From NCBI GenBank assembly GCA_945787555.1, contig CALZJG010000073.1:1-53341 (forward strand): a DNA stretch of 53,341 nucleotides, given 5' to 3'. The translations under genes were made by a program, and so were the position numbers. The notes below the pieces were generated by a model that saw nothing but the letters and a program-made list of their open reading frames with translations, searched no databases and was not told the DNA's origin. Origin of the DNA: an uncultured Chromatiaceae bacterium. Its GTDB lineage: Bacteria; Pseudomonadota; Gammaproteobacteria; DRLM01. This document shows positions 8,500-17,596 of this stretch, piece after piece (position 1 is the first letter of the stretch; every line of letters starts with the position of its first letter).

Positions 8500-9237
8500 A
8501 TGAGGCTTCATGAGATAGGGGCCGTACACATAAGCCGTGGTCGGCTAGTCAGCCTGCAGTCTCTTCGCTGCGGTCATTGGCTTGTCATTTTCGGTGGGCT
8601 CATATTCAGCGTTGTTGGCTGTCTGTGGCTGTCCTCGTGGGGTATCGGAGGTGATTGGGCGCCGCTGAGTGAGGCGGGTTTGTTGCTCGTCTGGAGTGCC
8701 GGCCATTGTGATGGGTTGGACGGGCCGGTGGTTACGCAAGCGAAGCAGGCGCTGAAGGAGGAGAACGTCAATCTGGTGTTGCCGTGGGTAGCCGTTGATC
8801 AGGAAGCGGAGGTGCGTGACGCTTTTCGGGATGCCTTGGCGGTGCGCAAGCTCGGCCCTGAGGCGGAGCACATTGCGGATCGTCACTTCTTCGAGACGCT
8901 GGTGCGTGTGCATCGTGCCGGCGAGGGCGCGGCCTATACCGGTCTCAAGCCGGCGGGACGCGACCTGGGGCCGGCTATCCCCGCCGCTGATCGAGCAGTG
9001 CAGCGGGGCGCAATATCAGAAGTTGAAAACTTGTTGGCCGATGCTCTGCGTACGGGATTATATGAGCGCCTTCAAGCCGTGCTTAGCCGTAAGAGTTTCG
9101 CTGTCGATGATGTGGTGGCGAGCCGCGACTACGTCAAGGCCTATGTGACCTTCATTCATTATGTGGAGGGCGCCTGGCAGTCAGTGACGAGCGGCGGACA
9201 TGGACATCATGGCGAGCAGGATACACATAAGCATTAG
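8500..9237 (+). CDS. DUF6448 family exported protein with His-rich C-terminus
   Basis: 245 residues. From about residue 68 the sequence follows the DUF6448 pattern: HCDGLDGPVV, VNLVLPWV, RHFFETLVRVHRAGEG, TGLKPAG, and FIHYVEG near the end. The family is typically a secreted protein in which the HCD motif directly follows the signal peptide. Here an extra hydrophobic stretch (about 26-46, with a VVGC lipobox-like site) precedes it, so either the protein is membrane-tethered or the true start is downstream. The end (GGHGHHGEQDTHKH) is His-rich, hinting at metal binding. No biochemical role is known to me. Confidence 0.8.
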   Translation: MRLHEIGAVHISRGRLVSLQSLRCGHWLVIFGGLIFSVVGCLWLSSWGIGGDWAPLSEAGLLLVWSAGHCDGLDGPVVTQAKQALKEENVNLVLPWVAVDQEAEVRDAFRDALAVRKLGPEAEHIADRHFFETLVRVHRAGEGAAYTGLKPAGRDLGPAIPAADRAVQRGAISEVENLLADALRTGLYERLQAVLSRKSFAVDDVVASRDYVKAYVTFIHYVEGAWQSVTSGGHGHHGEQDTHKH

Positions 9238-9363
9238 GCTCAAGACTACAGATAATTCAGCTCCATTGCCTCATATGCCGTTAGCAGAATTTGTCTGCAT
9301 GTCGGTGCACACATAGCGCCATCCCAGTTTCATGTCGCCATCTCGAACGGGTATCGCACCCTT

Positions 9364-10110
9364 ATGACCAAAGCGTTATCGCTGGACGAGTTGTGGTACT
9401 CCACGCCTGCGCCGACGGAGTTATTCGATGCGGCGTGCTCAACGGGCCTGCCATCCGGTGCCCGATGCTATCTGCAGCATGCCCTCGCAGCGGGCACGCC
9501 GTTGGCTAATGCGGTGCGCTTGCGCATGCATGGCGAGATCAAGCTCAAGGATTGGTGCCCATTTACGGCGGAGCAGATCATACGCTGGGATCGCGGTATG
9601 ATTTGGCGGGCGACGGTGCGACTGCACGGTGTGCCAATTCGTGGTGGCGATACTTATCTCGATGGCGCAGGCGCGATGCGCTGGAGGTTGTTCGGGCTCG
9701 TTCCGCTGGTCACGGCCGACGGTCCGGATATCACACGCTCGGCGGCAGGGCGGGTCAACATCGAATCGATCTGGCTGCCATCGGTGTTGTGTGCTGAGGG
9801 CGTGTTGTGGAGTGAGTCTGACGCGGCGCACCCTCACGCTCACTTCAGGGCGCATGGCGAGACGGCAGAGATAGCCTGTACCATCGATGCGCATGGGCGA
9901 CTGGTATCGGTGAACATGCCGCGCTGGGGTAATCCTGAAGGGGGCGAGTTTCATTATGCCGACTTCGGTGGGTTCGTCGAGGAAGAGGCGACATTTGACG
10001 GTTACACGATACCGACCCGCTTGCGGGTGGGCTGGCATTTTGGCAGCCCACCGTTCGAATCGGAGGGCGAATTTTTCCGCGTGACGATCGAAGATGCGAG
10101 TTTCCGCTAG
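9364..10110 (+). CDS. DUF6544/DUF6920-type conserved protein
   Basis: 248 residues, no signal peptide or membrane segment. Characteristic stretches are AAGTPLANAVRLRMHGEIK, WCPFTAEQIIRWDRGMIW, GLVPLVTADGPDITRSAAGR, and ESIWLPSVLC. I recall these from an uncharacterised family (DUF6544, also listed as DUF6920), seen here by pattern only. No function can be given. The N-terminus before Leu-Pro-Ser is short compared with membrane-anchored relatives. The ribosome-binding site before the ATG is weak. It lies alone, about 125 bp from the DUF6448 gene. Confidence 0.7.
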   Translation: MTKALSLDELWYSTPAPTELFDAACSTGLPSGARCYLQHALAAGTPLANAVRLRMHGEIKLKDWCPFTAEQIIRWDRGMIWRATVRLHGVPIRGGDTYLDGAGAMRWRLFGLVPLVTADGPDITRSAAGRVNIESIWLPSVLCAEGVLWSESDAAHPHAHFRAHGETAEIACTIDAHGRLVSVNMPRWGNPEGGEFHYADFGGFVEEEATFDGYTIPTRLRVGWHFGSPPFESEGEFFRVTIEDASFR

Positions 10111-10394
10111 CGGCGTCCTGGCAATATATCTGACGTTTGTACTTTGACTGCCTTGCTTCCCTAATGGTTAATGTGAGAACGTTATCGGGGCTGCTCGGTG
10201 TCTACTTGGCGAATCCGATTCCTCAGGCAGTCCTGCCAGATCAAGAACTGTTCGGCTGTCGCGAGCGCCGCTGGCATGCCCCTTTCCGCCGCGGAAGAGC
10301 GCGACGCTTAGGGCGAGGGGGATGGCGGGTCTGCGGGGCCTGCCTCAAGCGTTGAGAATGCAATCACAGTTTAGCACTAGACCTAGGGGGGGCG

Positions 10395-11252
10395 ATGAAC
10401 GATGCAGTGAAACTCGACCCCAAATGGGGGGTAGCCGATCGGACGCATGACCCCTATGCGCTGGCGAATTTCTGCCCGCGTCCCACCGATGTGCTCATTA
10501 CCACCGCAGCCAAAGCGGGCACGACCTGGATGCAGCAGATCCTGCATCAGTTACGCAGTGGTGGTGATGCAGAGTTATCCTCCATATTCGACGTGGTGCC
10601 ATGGATCGAGTTTCCCGAGCCAGAGCGCGATTGGCGGGAGCGTCTTGCCGAGTTCGAGAAGATCCCCGACCCACGTGTGTTCAAGACCCATTGCACTTAT
10701 GAGCAAACGCCGGGCGCGGAGATGGCGCGCATCGTGCTGACTTCACGCGATCCGCGCGATTGTTGCGTGAGTATGTATCACCATCGCATGAACATGTCGG
10801 CGGCGGCGTGCGAAAAGATCGGGCTTGCGCCGCCGGGCACCTTCGGAGAGTTCTTCGAAAGTTGGATGGATTTCGGGTCGTGGTATCGTAATGTGGTAAG
10901 TTGGTGGCCGCATCGCGATGATGATAATGTGCTGTGGTTGCGTTATGAGGATTTGAAGCAGGACTTGGCGGCGGCGGTGGATACGCTGCTGGTATTTCTC
11001 AAGTGGCAATTGAACGAGGAGCAGCTTGCGCGGGCCTTGGAGTATTGTTCATTCCCTTGGATGAAGCAGCACGCGGATAAATTTACCGCACGCCTGCCTG
11101 ATGGCAGCCCGATGTTCAAACCGAAGTCCTTCATCCGCAAAGGAGAGGTCGGTGATTACTCGTCGTTGCTCAGTCCGCAACAGGAGCAAGCGATTATCGA
11201 ACGTGCGCGGCGTGAACTGTCGCGTGAGTGCGTGGCGTTCCTCGGTCTTTGA
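10395..11252 (+). CDS. Sulfotransferase domain protein
   Basis: 285 residues, cytosolic-type sulfotransferase that would move sulfonate from PAPS to a hydroxyl or amine acceptor. The 5'-phosphosulfate loop is TAAKAGTTWMQQIL with Lys40; the catalytic His is in KTHC (His99); the 3'-phosphate site is SRDPRDCCVSMYHH with Arg118 and Ser126; and the C-terminal RKGEVGDY box (248-255) is typical. The acceptor is unknown; homologues of this type in bacteria act on varied small molecules. ATG with a GGGGGG-type upstream region. No PAPS-synthesis genes are adjacent. Confidence 0.88.
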   Translation: MNDAVKLDPKWGVADRTHDPYALANFCPRPTDVLITTAAKAGTTWMQQILHQLRSGGDAELSSIFDVVPWIEFPEPERDWRERLAEFEKIPDPRVFKTHCTYEQTPGAEMARIVLTSRDPRDCCVSMYHHRMNMSAAACEKIGLAPPGTFGEFFESWMDFGSWYRNVVSWWPHRDDDNVLWLRYEDLKQDLAAAVDTLLVFLKWQLNEEQLARALEYCSFPWMKQHADKFTARLPDGSPMFKPKSFIRKGEVGDYSSLLSPQQEQAIIERARRELSRECVAFLGL

Positions 11253-11421
11253 CCATCAGGTGACGGCACCTCCGCACCGGGATGGACGGGTAGGGGGCAT
11301 GTGTGAAGTATGCTGATATCTACTCATCCCAAGCATTTCACTGCGGAATATGAAATGTTCAACTGTTAATTGCCCGGCTGTTAGAATCAAAGAACCGATA
11401 GTTGGCTACCGAGGGAAGATC

Positions 11422-11781
11422 ATGATGCGTGTGGTCATAGCAACGGTATTGGTATCCCTGGCCGGGATAGCCTTCACCCATGCGGGATCTCTCGCTTTGC
11501 ACCAGCCAGATCATCCTGCGCAACATCAGGATCAGCTGTCTGAACAAGAAGAAAGCGCGGGCTTGAGCGACGAGGCAAAGGAAGCGCAGGGCCAACTGTT
11601 GGTGAAAGATTACTGCGTCGCATGTCACTCCTTGCCGCTGCCGTTGTTACACAGTGCGTCTCTGTGGCCCAGCGTCGTTAAGCGGATGAAGCATCATATG
11701 GTCGAGGCGGGTAAGCCCGTGCCTACTCCCGAAGAGACCAGCGCGATCATCGACTATCTTCAGGAAAGTGCCCGGCACTAG
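11422..11781 (+). CDS. Small monoheme cytochrome c-like protein
   Basis: 119 residues from the ATG at 11422 (a second in-frame ATG follows at 11425; GAGGGA at 11411 suits either). Residues 1-21 look like a signal peptide ending THA. A single heme motif C-V-A-C-H lies at about residues 72-76, followed by SLPLPLLHS and, later, MKHHMVEAG, which could supply the axial Met. The pattern resembles small periplasmic class I cytochromes in which the C-terminus ends with a helix (ETSAIIDYLQ). Its redox partner is unknown. Confidence 0.75.
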   Translation: MMRVVIATVLVSLAGIAFTHAGSLALHQPDHPAQHQDQLSEQEESAGLSDEAKEAQGQLLVKDYCVACHSLPLPLLHSASLWPSVVKRMKHHMVEAGKPVPTPEETSAIIDYLQESARH

Positions 11782-11984
11782 CGCATACGTTGAAGCGAGT
11801 CATTCGTTTTGTCATTTGCAGAGCAGATGCAATCGATTTCTACGTGACACAGGGGGGGCAAGCGGATATTGATCTGATGGGTTTCTTGCCGTTGCGGGCC
11901 ACTGCCGGACATTCATTTCCCCGCATAGTCAGGGGGGACCACGTCTTGCTGTTAAATCAACATTCGCGTTGGTATCCTGTCGAC

Positions 11985-12668
11985 ATGCTCGACGAGTTCG
12001 GACCTTCTATCTACGCGGCCGAAGGGCCAACCGTAGCCTTCTTCGGCTTTCCGTACCCCACTCGCATGGCGGTGGTGCGGCTCTCGGACGGCAGCACATG
12101 GGTATGGTCGCCCGTGTCGCTAAGCGAGGAATTGGCCAGCGCGGTGGAGGCCGTCGGACCGGTCCGCTACATCGTCTCGCCGAACAAGATTCATCATCTC
12201 TTTCTCGCAGAATGGGTCGAACGGTGGCCCGACGCGCGACTCTTCGCACCGCCCGGTCTTGCACGGAAGAAGCCCGCACTGCGCTTTGATGCCGAACTCG
12301 GTGACGAACCCGACCACGCGTGGGCGGCGGACATTGACCAAGTAATCTTCCGCGGCTCGCTTGCGATGGAAGAGGTGGCGTTCTTTCATCGGGCGTCGCG
12401 GACGGCGATCATCGGCGACTTAATTCAGCGGCATCCCGAGTCGACGATGTCGGGCTGGATGGGCATGCTGATGCGGCTCGACGGCCTGGTCGGCGAGCAG
12501 GGCAGCACACCGCGTGAGTGGCGGGCAAGCTTCCTGCGGCGCGGCCCGTCTCGCACTGCACGCGAAACGGTCCTGGGCTGGAAGGCCGAACGACTGCTAA
12601 TCGCGCACGGCGAGTGCGCACAGACTGAAGCCACGGCGATCATGGCCCGGGCTCTGAGCTGGATCTAG
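11985..12668 (+). CDS. DUF4336 domain protein, metallo-beta-lactamase-like
   Basis: 227 residues from the ATG at 11985. The frame is open back to a TTG at 11790 and also holds an ATG at 11877, but the family's N-terminus (short segment, then AEGPTVAFFGFPYPTRM) fits the later start; its ribosome-binding site is poor, so the start is uncertain. The family pattern is clear: NKIHHLFLAEWVERWPDA, APPGLARKKP, ADIDQVIF, and EVAFFHRASRTAIIGDLIQ. DUF4336 proteins are predicted to have a beta-lactamase-like hydrolase fold, with unknown substrate. Confidence 0.78.
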   Translation: MLDEFGPSIYAAEGPTVAFFGFPYPTRMAVVRLSDGSTWVWSPVSLSEELASAVEAVGPVRYIVSPNKIHHLFLAEWVERWPDARLFAPPGLARKKPALRFDAELGDEPDHAWAADIDQVIFRGSLAMEEVAFFHRASRTAIIGDLIQRHPESTMSGWMGMLMRLDGLVGEQGSTPREWRASFLRRGPSRTARETVLGWKAERLLIAHGECAQTEATAIMARALSWI

Positions 12669-13038
12669 GGGGGCGACGGGCCGATGCAGGCATTCGGTCA
12701 TTCAATCATTTGTCGCCGGAACAGAGCCTTCAAGCAATCGCTTTCGGCCAATTGCAGGTATGCGCCCATCATCATCGAGTGACGGGGCAGTCCTGAAAGC
12801 AGGCATACAATCATTGATGAGAGTTGGGAGTCACAAGATTCAGGGTGGAATCCTCAATTCCTGACGTATCTTTAATAGGTCCCGGTACCGTCTCTTGCGT
12901 ATGCTGGGACAAATCTTTAGTCCAAACGGTCTGCCGGACTAGCGCCATGAATTTTCACCTATGCTTTATGCCCTGACAACTCAGTGACCCAGGAAGTGCC
13001 TGCATAGTTATCTCTCACACCCTACCGTCGTAAAGGTA
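12669..13038. other. Convergent intergenic region
   Basis: About 370 bp between the stop codons of the DUF4336 gene (plus) and the hybrid kinase (minus). I see no gene, no GC-rich palindrome of the dispersed family and no clear intrinsic terminator for either gene. Confidence 0.4.
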
Positions 13039-16000
13039 TTATGTTCTATTAGTTGTCGCCGATTTGATCTGCCGCATGAGTTTTTCATTGTCTGTCTGCG
13101 ACTTCACCAAGACACCTTGCACCAATGCAGCGACAGCGGGAGGGGTATCCTGAGCTGAGAAGATAATCACCGGCGTCTGATGCTCCTGGCTGTTGAGCGT
13201 TGGCAAAAGCTCAAGCCCGGACCCATCCGGCAACCCTATATCAAGTAGGACCAGATCAAAAACCTCATCGCTGATAAGCTGCCGGGCCTGCTTAAGCGTT
13301 ATGGCATGCACCACCTGATATTCATCACCCAGCAGGCTATCGACGACCATGGCGATGTCCGGATCATCCTCAACGTGCAGAAGGCGCTGGCCCTTGGCCT
13401 CAGCACGAGACAGACCTGAGCGAATGGATTCCAACAACCTGTTCTGATCGATCGGCTTTTCGATCCAGTCCACCATTGTGAATGGATCGCCTTCGACCTC
13501 GAGCCTGCCCTCACTGGCTTTGGCCGATACGACTATAACCGGCAGATTCATCGTGGCTTCATTTTCGCGTAGTTCGCTCAACAATGTCAGGCCGCTGCCC
13601 CCGGGTATCATCAGGTCCAGCGTAACAGCGCTGTACTGATTCTGCTGCAGCTTCTGCACTGCTTCCTGATAGCTGAATGCCTGATGGAAGCGATAACCTT
13701 CTTTCTCGAGCATCATGCTGAGAAGTCTGGAAACATCATGATCATCCTCGACAATCAACACCAAGGGCCTATCCGCACTCACGGCTTCATCGGCTGCCTC
13801 AACCCGGAGCTGTTCATGACATACCGGAAGCTCCACATAGAATGTGGTTCCCCTCCCTTCACCACTGTCAAAACTAATGCTGCCGCCCTGCATCTCGACA
13901 ATGGCTTTGGTGATATTCAGACCAAGACCGGTGCCGCCTTTCTGGCGGGTATCGGAGCTGTCGGCCTGGGCAAACTTGCTGAATATTCTGGACTTGAACT
14001 CTTCAGGTATACCTTTGCCATGATCGTGCACGGAGATGCGCACACGATCATTGGCCACCGCAACTGAAATTTCCACGTGATCATTTTTCGGCGAGTACTT
14101 GGCGGCATTGGACAGCAGATTGGACATCACCTGAGCAATCCGTTTCTCATCGATACGAACCATCACCATATCATTAGAGCCCGTTTTGAGTTCAAAACGG
14201 ACATGCAGCTGATCGGCATAACCCTTGTTCGACTCAACGGCTTGCTGGATGACAGGGATGAGGTTCATCACCCGATTATCGAACTGCATTTTTCCAGCGG
14301 AAATCTTCTCCAAATCCAGAATATCGTTGATCAGGTGAATTAGCCGTTCACTGTTATTGGTTGCGATGTCCAGCAGGGTCTTTGCCTTCTCAGGCAACTC
14401 ACCGGCCACTCCACCCAAAATGAGGCCCAGAGAGCCGCGAATGGATGTCAGCGGCGTGCGTAGCTCATGACTGACGGTGGAGATAAACTCTTTCTGCATC
14501 TGTTCAATACGTTTGCGCTCGGTAATGTCGCGAGTGATACCGACAAAACGGCGGACGCCATCAATAGTCACTTCACTTACCGCCAATTCCATCGGGAAGG
14601 TAGAGCCATCCTTGCGCCGACCGGTTACCTCGCGCCCAATTCCGATCACCTTTTTCTCGCCGGTTGTAACGTGGTGTTCCAGGTAACCATCATGCTCGCT
14701 GCGATAAGGCTCAGGCATCAGCATTTTCACATTCTGGCCGATTACTTCTGCATCACTGAAGCCGAAGATCCGCCTTGCGGCCGGATTGAATGACTCAATC
14801 GTGCCGCGCTCACTGATCGTAATAATTCCATCGACGACGTTATCAATGACGGCAGAAAGTCGTTTTGTCTGCACAGCAACCCTATTCTGGAGTTGTGCGG
14901 TAGCCTGTTGCTGATTCTCGGCAAAGGCGTTGATCGCTGAATAAAGGGTGTGAAATTCATCGCGGGCCGATGCGGCATCAACGCGCACCGTCAAATCCCC
15001 ATCCTGTAACCGACTTGCCGCAGTGGCCAGATCCACCACCGGCGTCAGGATTCTTCTTGATGTAAACCAGATAATAAGCACAAGCGAGAGCAGGCCTAGG
15101 AGCAGGCTGACAATGAGCATTTTATTGAGCGCCGTGGCGATGTCTGAAAACACCACGGTTTCCGGGACATGCAGGGTCAGCAACCAGTAACGGCTATGGT
15201 CCAGCGGTGAAAAGTAGATTTTCTGAAAGCCGTCCAGCTCCTTATGCTTATCATCACGTCTCATAAGCTTATCCTGACGGGTGGCGATTTCAGCCAGCTC
15301 TGGTTCCACAGTTTGAAGACTGTAGTTAATCCCCCGCTCCAGCCCGAATGTTTTGGCTGCATCGGCATGTTTGATGTAATACCCCTTCTCATCGACAATA
15401 TTTCGGCGAACGCCATTGGCTTCGGAGCGGATATCACTGAACAGCTGTTCGGTAGCAAGATTTATTACAATCAGGGCAGCCACCTGCCCATCGGCGCTGT
15501 GGACAGGACTAGCCAGTCTCAATACCGGCAGATGCGGCACCTGAATGACACCATGTTCCCGGTTTAGGGTGACATCGGAATAGTAGGCCTGTCCGGCCTT
15601 CAACTTGATCGTTTCGCTCACATAAAGTGAATCGGACTTGTTCTGCAGCTCATCGTCGGCAACCACCACGACATTGCCATCAGCGCCACCTTGAACCCTG
15701 ACCAGTTCATCACCGGCGGCATCGATATACCTGATCTGTTGATATTCAGGATGGTTTGCCAGAAAAGCCCCGAAAATGGTAATCAGACGTTTGCGCCAAA
15801 CCTGTAGCGTATTACCACTTTTCGGATCAATACCGTTGTTGGCGCGGGCGCGAATGATGGCCTGGATAGGCGGAACGTCACGCAGCGACAGCAGGTTTTT
15901 ATGGTGATTCTTCAGGGCGCCTTCAATTTCATGCTTAAGCACGGAGAACTTACTCTGTTCCAGGTCGATGACTTTATGTTCGGCGACACTTTTTGACTGC

Positions 16001-16101
16001 CAATAACTGGCAAAACTGGTACCAATTAGCACCAGAAATATCAGCCCGCCCAAAACAAGCGTGGTTTTTCCCCGTAGTCCCAACTTATAAAGGCCATTCA
16101 T
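13039..16101 (-). CDS. Hybrid sensor histidine kinase with two receiver domains
   Basis: 1020 residues in the order TM1 (about 12-32), an extracytoplasmic Cache-like sensor (about 40-320), TM2 (about 327-347), HAMP (about 348-400), PAS (about 413-528), HisKA with phospho-acceptor His545 in SHELRTP, HATPase (N-box near 661-670, DHGKGIP at 693, GGTGLGL at 722), REC1 with acceptor Asp829 and Lys882, and REC2 with acceptor Asp954 and Lys1000. It would sense an external cue and relay phosphate through its receivers; no output regulator or HPt protein is nearby. It stands alone on the minus strand between unrelated genes, so its partner lies elsewhere. Confidence 0.93.
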   Translation of the reverse strand: MNGLYKLGLRGKTTLVLGGLIFLVLIGTSFASYWQSKSVAEHKVIDLEQSKFSVLKHEIEGALKNHHKNLLSLRDVPPIQAIIRARANNGIDPKSGNTLQVWRKRLITIFGAFLANHPEYQQIRYIDAAGDELVRVQGGADGNVVVVADDELQNKSDSLYVSETIKLKAGQAYYSDVTLNREHGVIQVPHLPVLRLASPVHSADGQVAALIVINLATEQLFSDIRSEANGVRRNIVDEKGYYIKHADAAKTFGLERGINYSLQTVEPELAEIATRQDKLMRRDDKHKELDGFQKIYFSPLDHSRYWLLTLHVPETVVFSDIATALNKMLIVSLLLGLLSLVLIIWFTSRRILTPVVDLATAASRLQDGDLTVRVDAASARDEFHTLYSAINAFAENQQQATAQLQNRVAVQTKRLSAVIDNVVDGIITISERGTIESFNPAARRIFGFSDAEVIGQNVKMLMPEPYRSEHDGYLEHHVTTGEKKVIGIGREVTGRRKDGSTFPMELAVSEVTIDGVRRFVGITRDITERKRIEQMQKEFISTVSHELRTPLTSIRGSLGLILGGVAGELPEKAKTLLDIATNNSERLIHLINDILDLEKISAGKMQFDNRVMNLIPVIQQAVESNKGYADQLHVRFELKTGSNDMVMVRIDEKRIAQVMSNLLSNAAKYSPKNDHVEISVAVANDRVRISVHDHGKGIPEEFKSRIFSKFAQADSSDTRQKGGTGLGLNITKAIVEMQGGSISFDSGEGRGTTFYVELPVCHEQLRVEAADEAVSADRPLVLIVEDDHDVSRLLSMMLEKEGYRFHQAFSYQEAVQKLQQNQYSAVTLDLMIPGGSGLTLLSELRENEATMNLPVIVVSAKASEGRLEVEGDPFTMVDWIEKPIDQNRLLESIRSGLSRAEAKGQRLLHVEDDPDIAMVVDSLLGDEYQVVHAITLKQARQLISDEVFDLVLLDIGLPDGSGLELLPTLNSQEHQTPVIIFSAQDTPPAVAALVQGVLVKSQTDNEKLMRQIKSATTNRT

Positions 16102-16775
16102 GCATTCGCCTCACTAAGGAATCATAGCCACCGAAGTCTAAATTGTTGCTTATGAAGCACAAGAAAACAGACGCCTCAAATCAGGTTGATTTGCATATTT
16201 CACTATCGGCCTCTGCTCCCCAGTTCTGAGGCGGCAATACCCAATCTAACGGAAAGCATCTGCCACCTGTACCCTCTGAAATTCACCAATAGAGGACTTG
16301 TTCTTGTGCTGTCAGTCCAGAATGGCTTGAACAGTCCGATTGAGCGGCTGGGTCTATCGGTCACCACCCGCGCTGAGCTTGCCCCAACGCCGCGATCTGG
16401 TTGAATACTGCCATATAGTCTGATGAACGGTAGCCTTTTTGCCTTGACCGGATAAGCGCACCGAAGAAATGATCTAGCGGTCCGTTAGGGTTGATACGAC
16501 AGCAGGTAGTGTTTGGCGCTTAATGACCGGTTGCAGCATTCATTCCGTTTGATTGTTGATTGAAGAATGGCTTCTGTAGGTCGATTCCGGGCACTCCAGT
16601 GCGAAGCCTCAGTCATAGCCTGTTGATACAGGATCGTGATGCGCCTTATGCAAAGAGCGGTAGTGAGCCTCTCTCGGCTCGCTCTTTCCGAGCAAAGGGC
16701 TCGCAGCAGGCCAGTGGTCGCCCCGCTGGGTCTAGAAACAGGCGGCGAAATTCCTGGGCGCCGGTGCGCAGGCTA
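16102..16775. other. Intergenic region with possible coding remnant
   Basis: About 670 bp upstream of the hybrid kinase. On the minus strand, roughly 16369-16515 is an open stretch of about 50 codons (INPNGPLDHFFGALIR, later NQIAALGQAQRGW) without a start codon. It might be the end of a decayed transposase-like gene, but I cannot match it securely. 16660-16700 contains small inverted repeats (GAGCC...GGCTC). The plus-strand ORF at 16560-16901 overlaps the methyltransferase antisense and is not credible. Confidence 0.3.
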
Positions 16776-17252
16776 TCAACACCACCTTCTCGTGCGCTGC
16801 TGGTAGCGTTGGTATTCCGCGCCGAATTTGTTTTCCAAGTAACCTTCTTCGGGTTTGATCAGCAGCTGTTGAGTGAGGAGCACGGCGGGGACAAGCAGTA
16901 GCAGTAGCCACGGCATATTGATGCCGAGGGCCAGTCCCATGTAGGCGATGGTCAAGCCCAGGTACAGCGGATTGCGAGAGTATTTGTACACGCCGCCGGT
17001 GACCAGTTGGGTGGTGGGTGCGCCTGGCTCCGAGGGCTGCGCGCGTTGGGCTAGTTCGTTTTTCCCCATGAGGATGATGGCGGTGCCCAGCAGCAACAGC
17101 GGCGCGCCGATGATATGCAGCAGGGTGCGGTCGAGATGAGGCGTGAATGACAACGGCCACAGCTGCTGGAGTCCGAAGCCCATTATCAACGCGGCGCCGA
17201 ATATCACGCCGCCGGTACGCCAGCGGCTGTGGTGGGCTGCGTCTATGCTCAT
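16776..17252 (-). CDS. Isoprenylcysteine carboxyl methyltransferase-like membrane protein
   Basis: 158 residues with about four hydrophobic segments (near 15-33, 43-62, 95-112, 112-130). The C-terminal half has the ICMT/PEMT-like signature: VTGGVYKYSRNPLYLG followed by the cytosolic PEEGYLENKFGAEYQRYQQ and RRW. Such proteins bind S-adenosylmethionine and methylate small or lipid substrates in the membrane; bacterial members are mostly uncharacterised. The gene is isolated, with a repeat-rich gap separating it from xerC. Confidence 0.82.
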   Translation of the reverse strand: MSIDAAHHSRWRTGGVIFGAALIMGFGLQQLWPLSFTPHLDRTLLHIIGAPLLLLGTAIILMGKNELAQRAQPSEPGAPTTQLVTGGVYKYSRNPLYLGLTIAYMGLALGINMPWLLLLLVPAVLLTQQLLIKPEEGYLENKFGAEYQRYQQRTRRWC

Positions 17253-17401
17253 GGTGATCTGCCCCTCTCCTGATGCAAGGTGGAGGATTGTACTAAAAGC
17301 GGCGCCGGCGAAACTTCAGACTTGGCGGCGAATCATTTGGTAGCTGTGCTCCAGCGGATGGGAAGACAGTGGTGTTCCCGAAGATTGGAGGTGCTATCTA
17401 G

Positions 17402-17520
17402 ACCCTCACCCCGCCCCTCTCCCGCCCGCGGGAGAGGGAGTGTTGGAGTAGGGGGAATAGATTTGCCCTCGCCCCGAGGGCTCGCTCCTCGTTGCGCTTT
17501 GACCTCCTGCGGGCGAGGGC
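17402..17520. repeat. Dispersed palindromic repeat, two adjacent units
   Basis: Unit one (about 17415-17438) reads CCCTCTCCCGCCCGCGGGAGAGGG, a near-perfect palindrome. Unit two (about 17466-17519) has CCCTCGCCCCGAGGG and ends CTGCGGGCGAGGG. They fill the gap between xerC and the ICMT-like gene and may act as 3'-end structures for xerC, or for transcripts on either strand. Confidence 0.7.
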
Positions 17521-17596
17521 TGAAGAGTTTCAACGCATTGCTTGGTGACAATGTGCGACTTGTGGCGCATTGCCTAGTGCACACGACAGCGTGTTG

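Noticed and set aside
16560-16901. 113-residue plus-strand ORF
   Set aside because: Overlaps the ICMT-like gene on the opposite strand and has a basic, low-complexity start with no family match.
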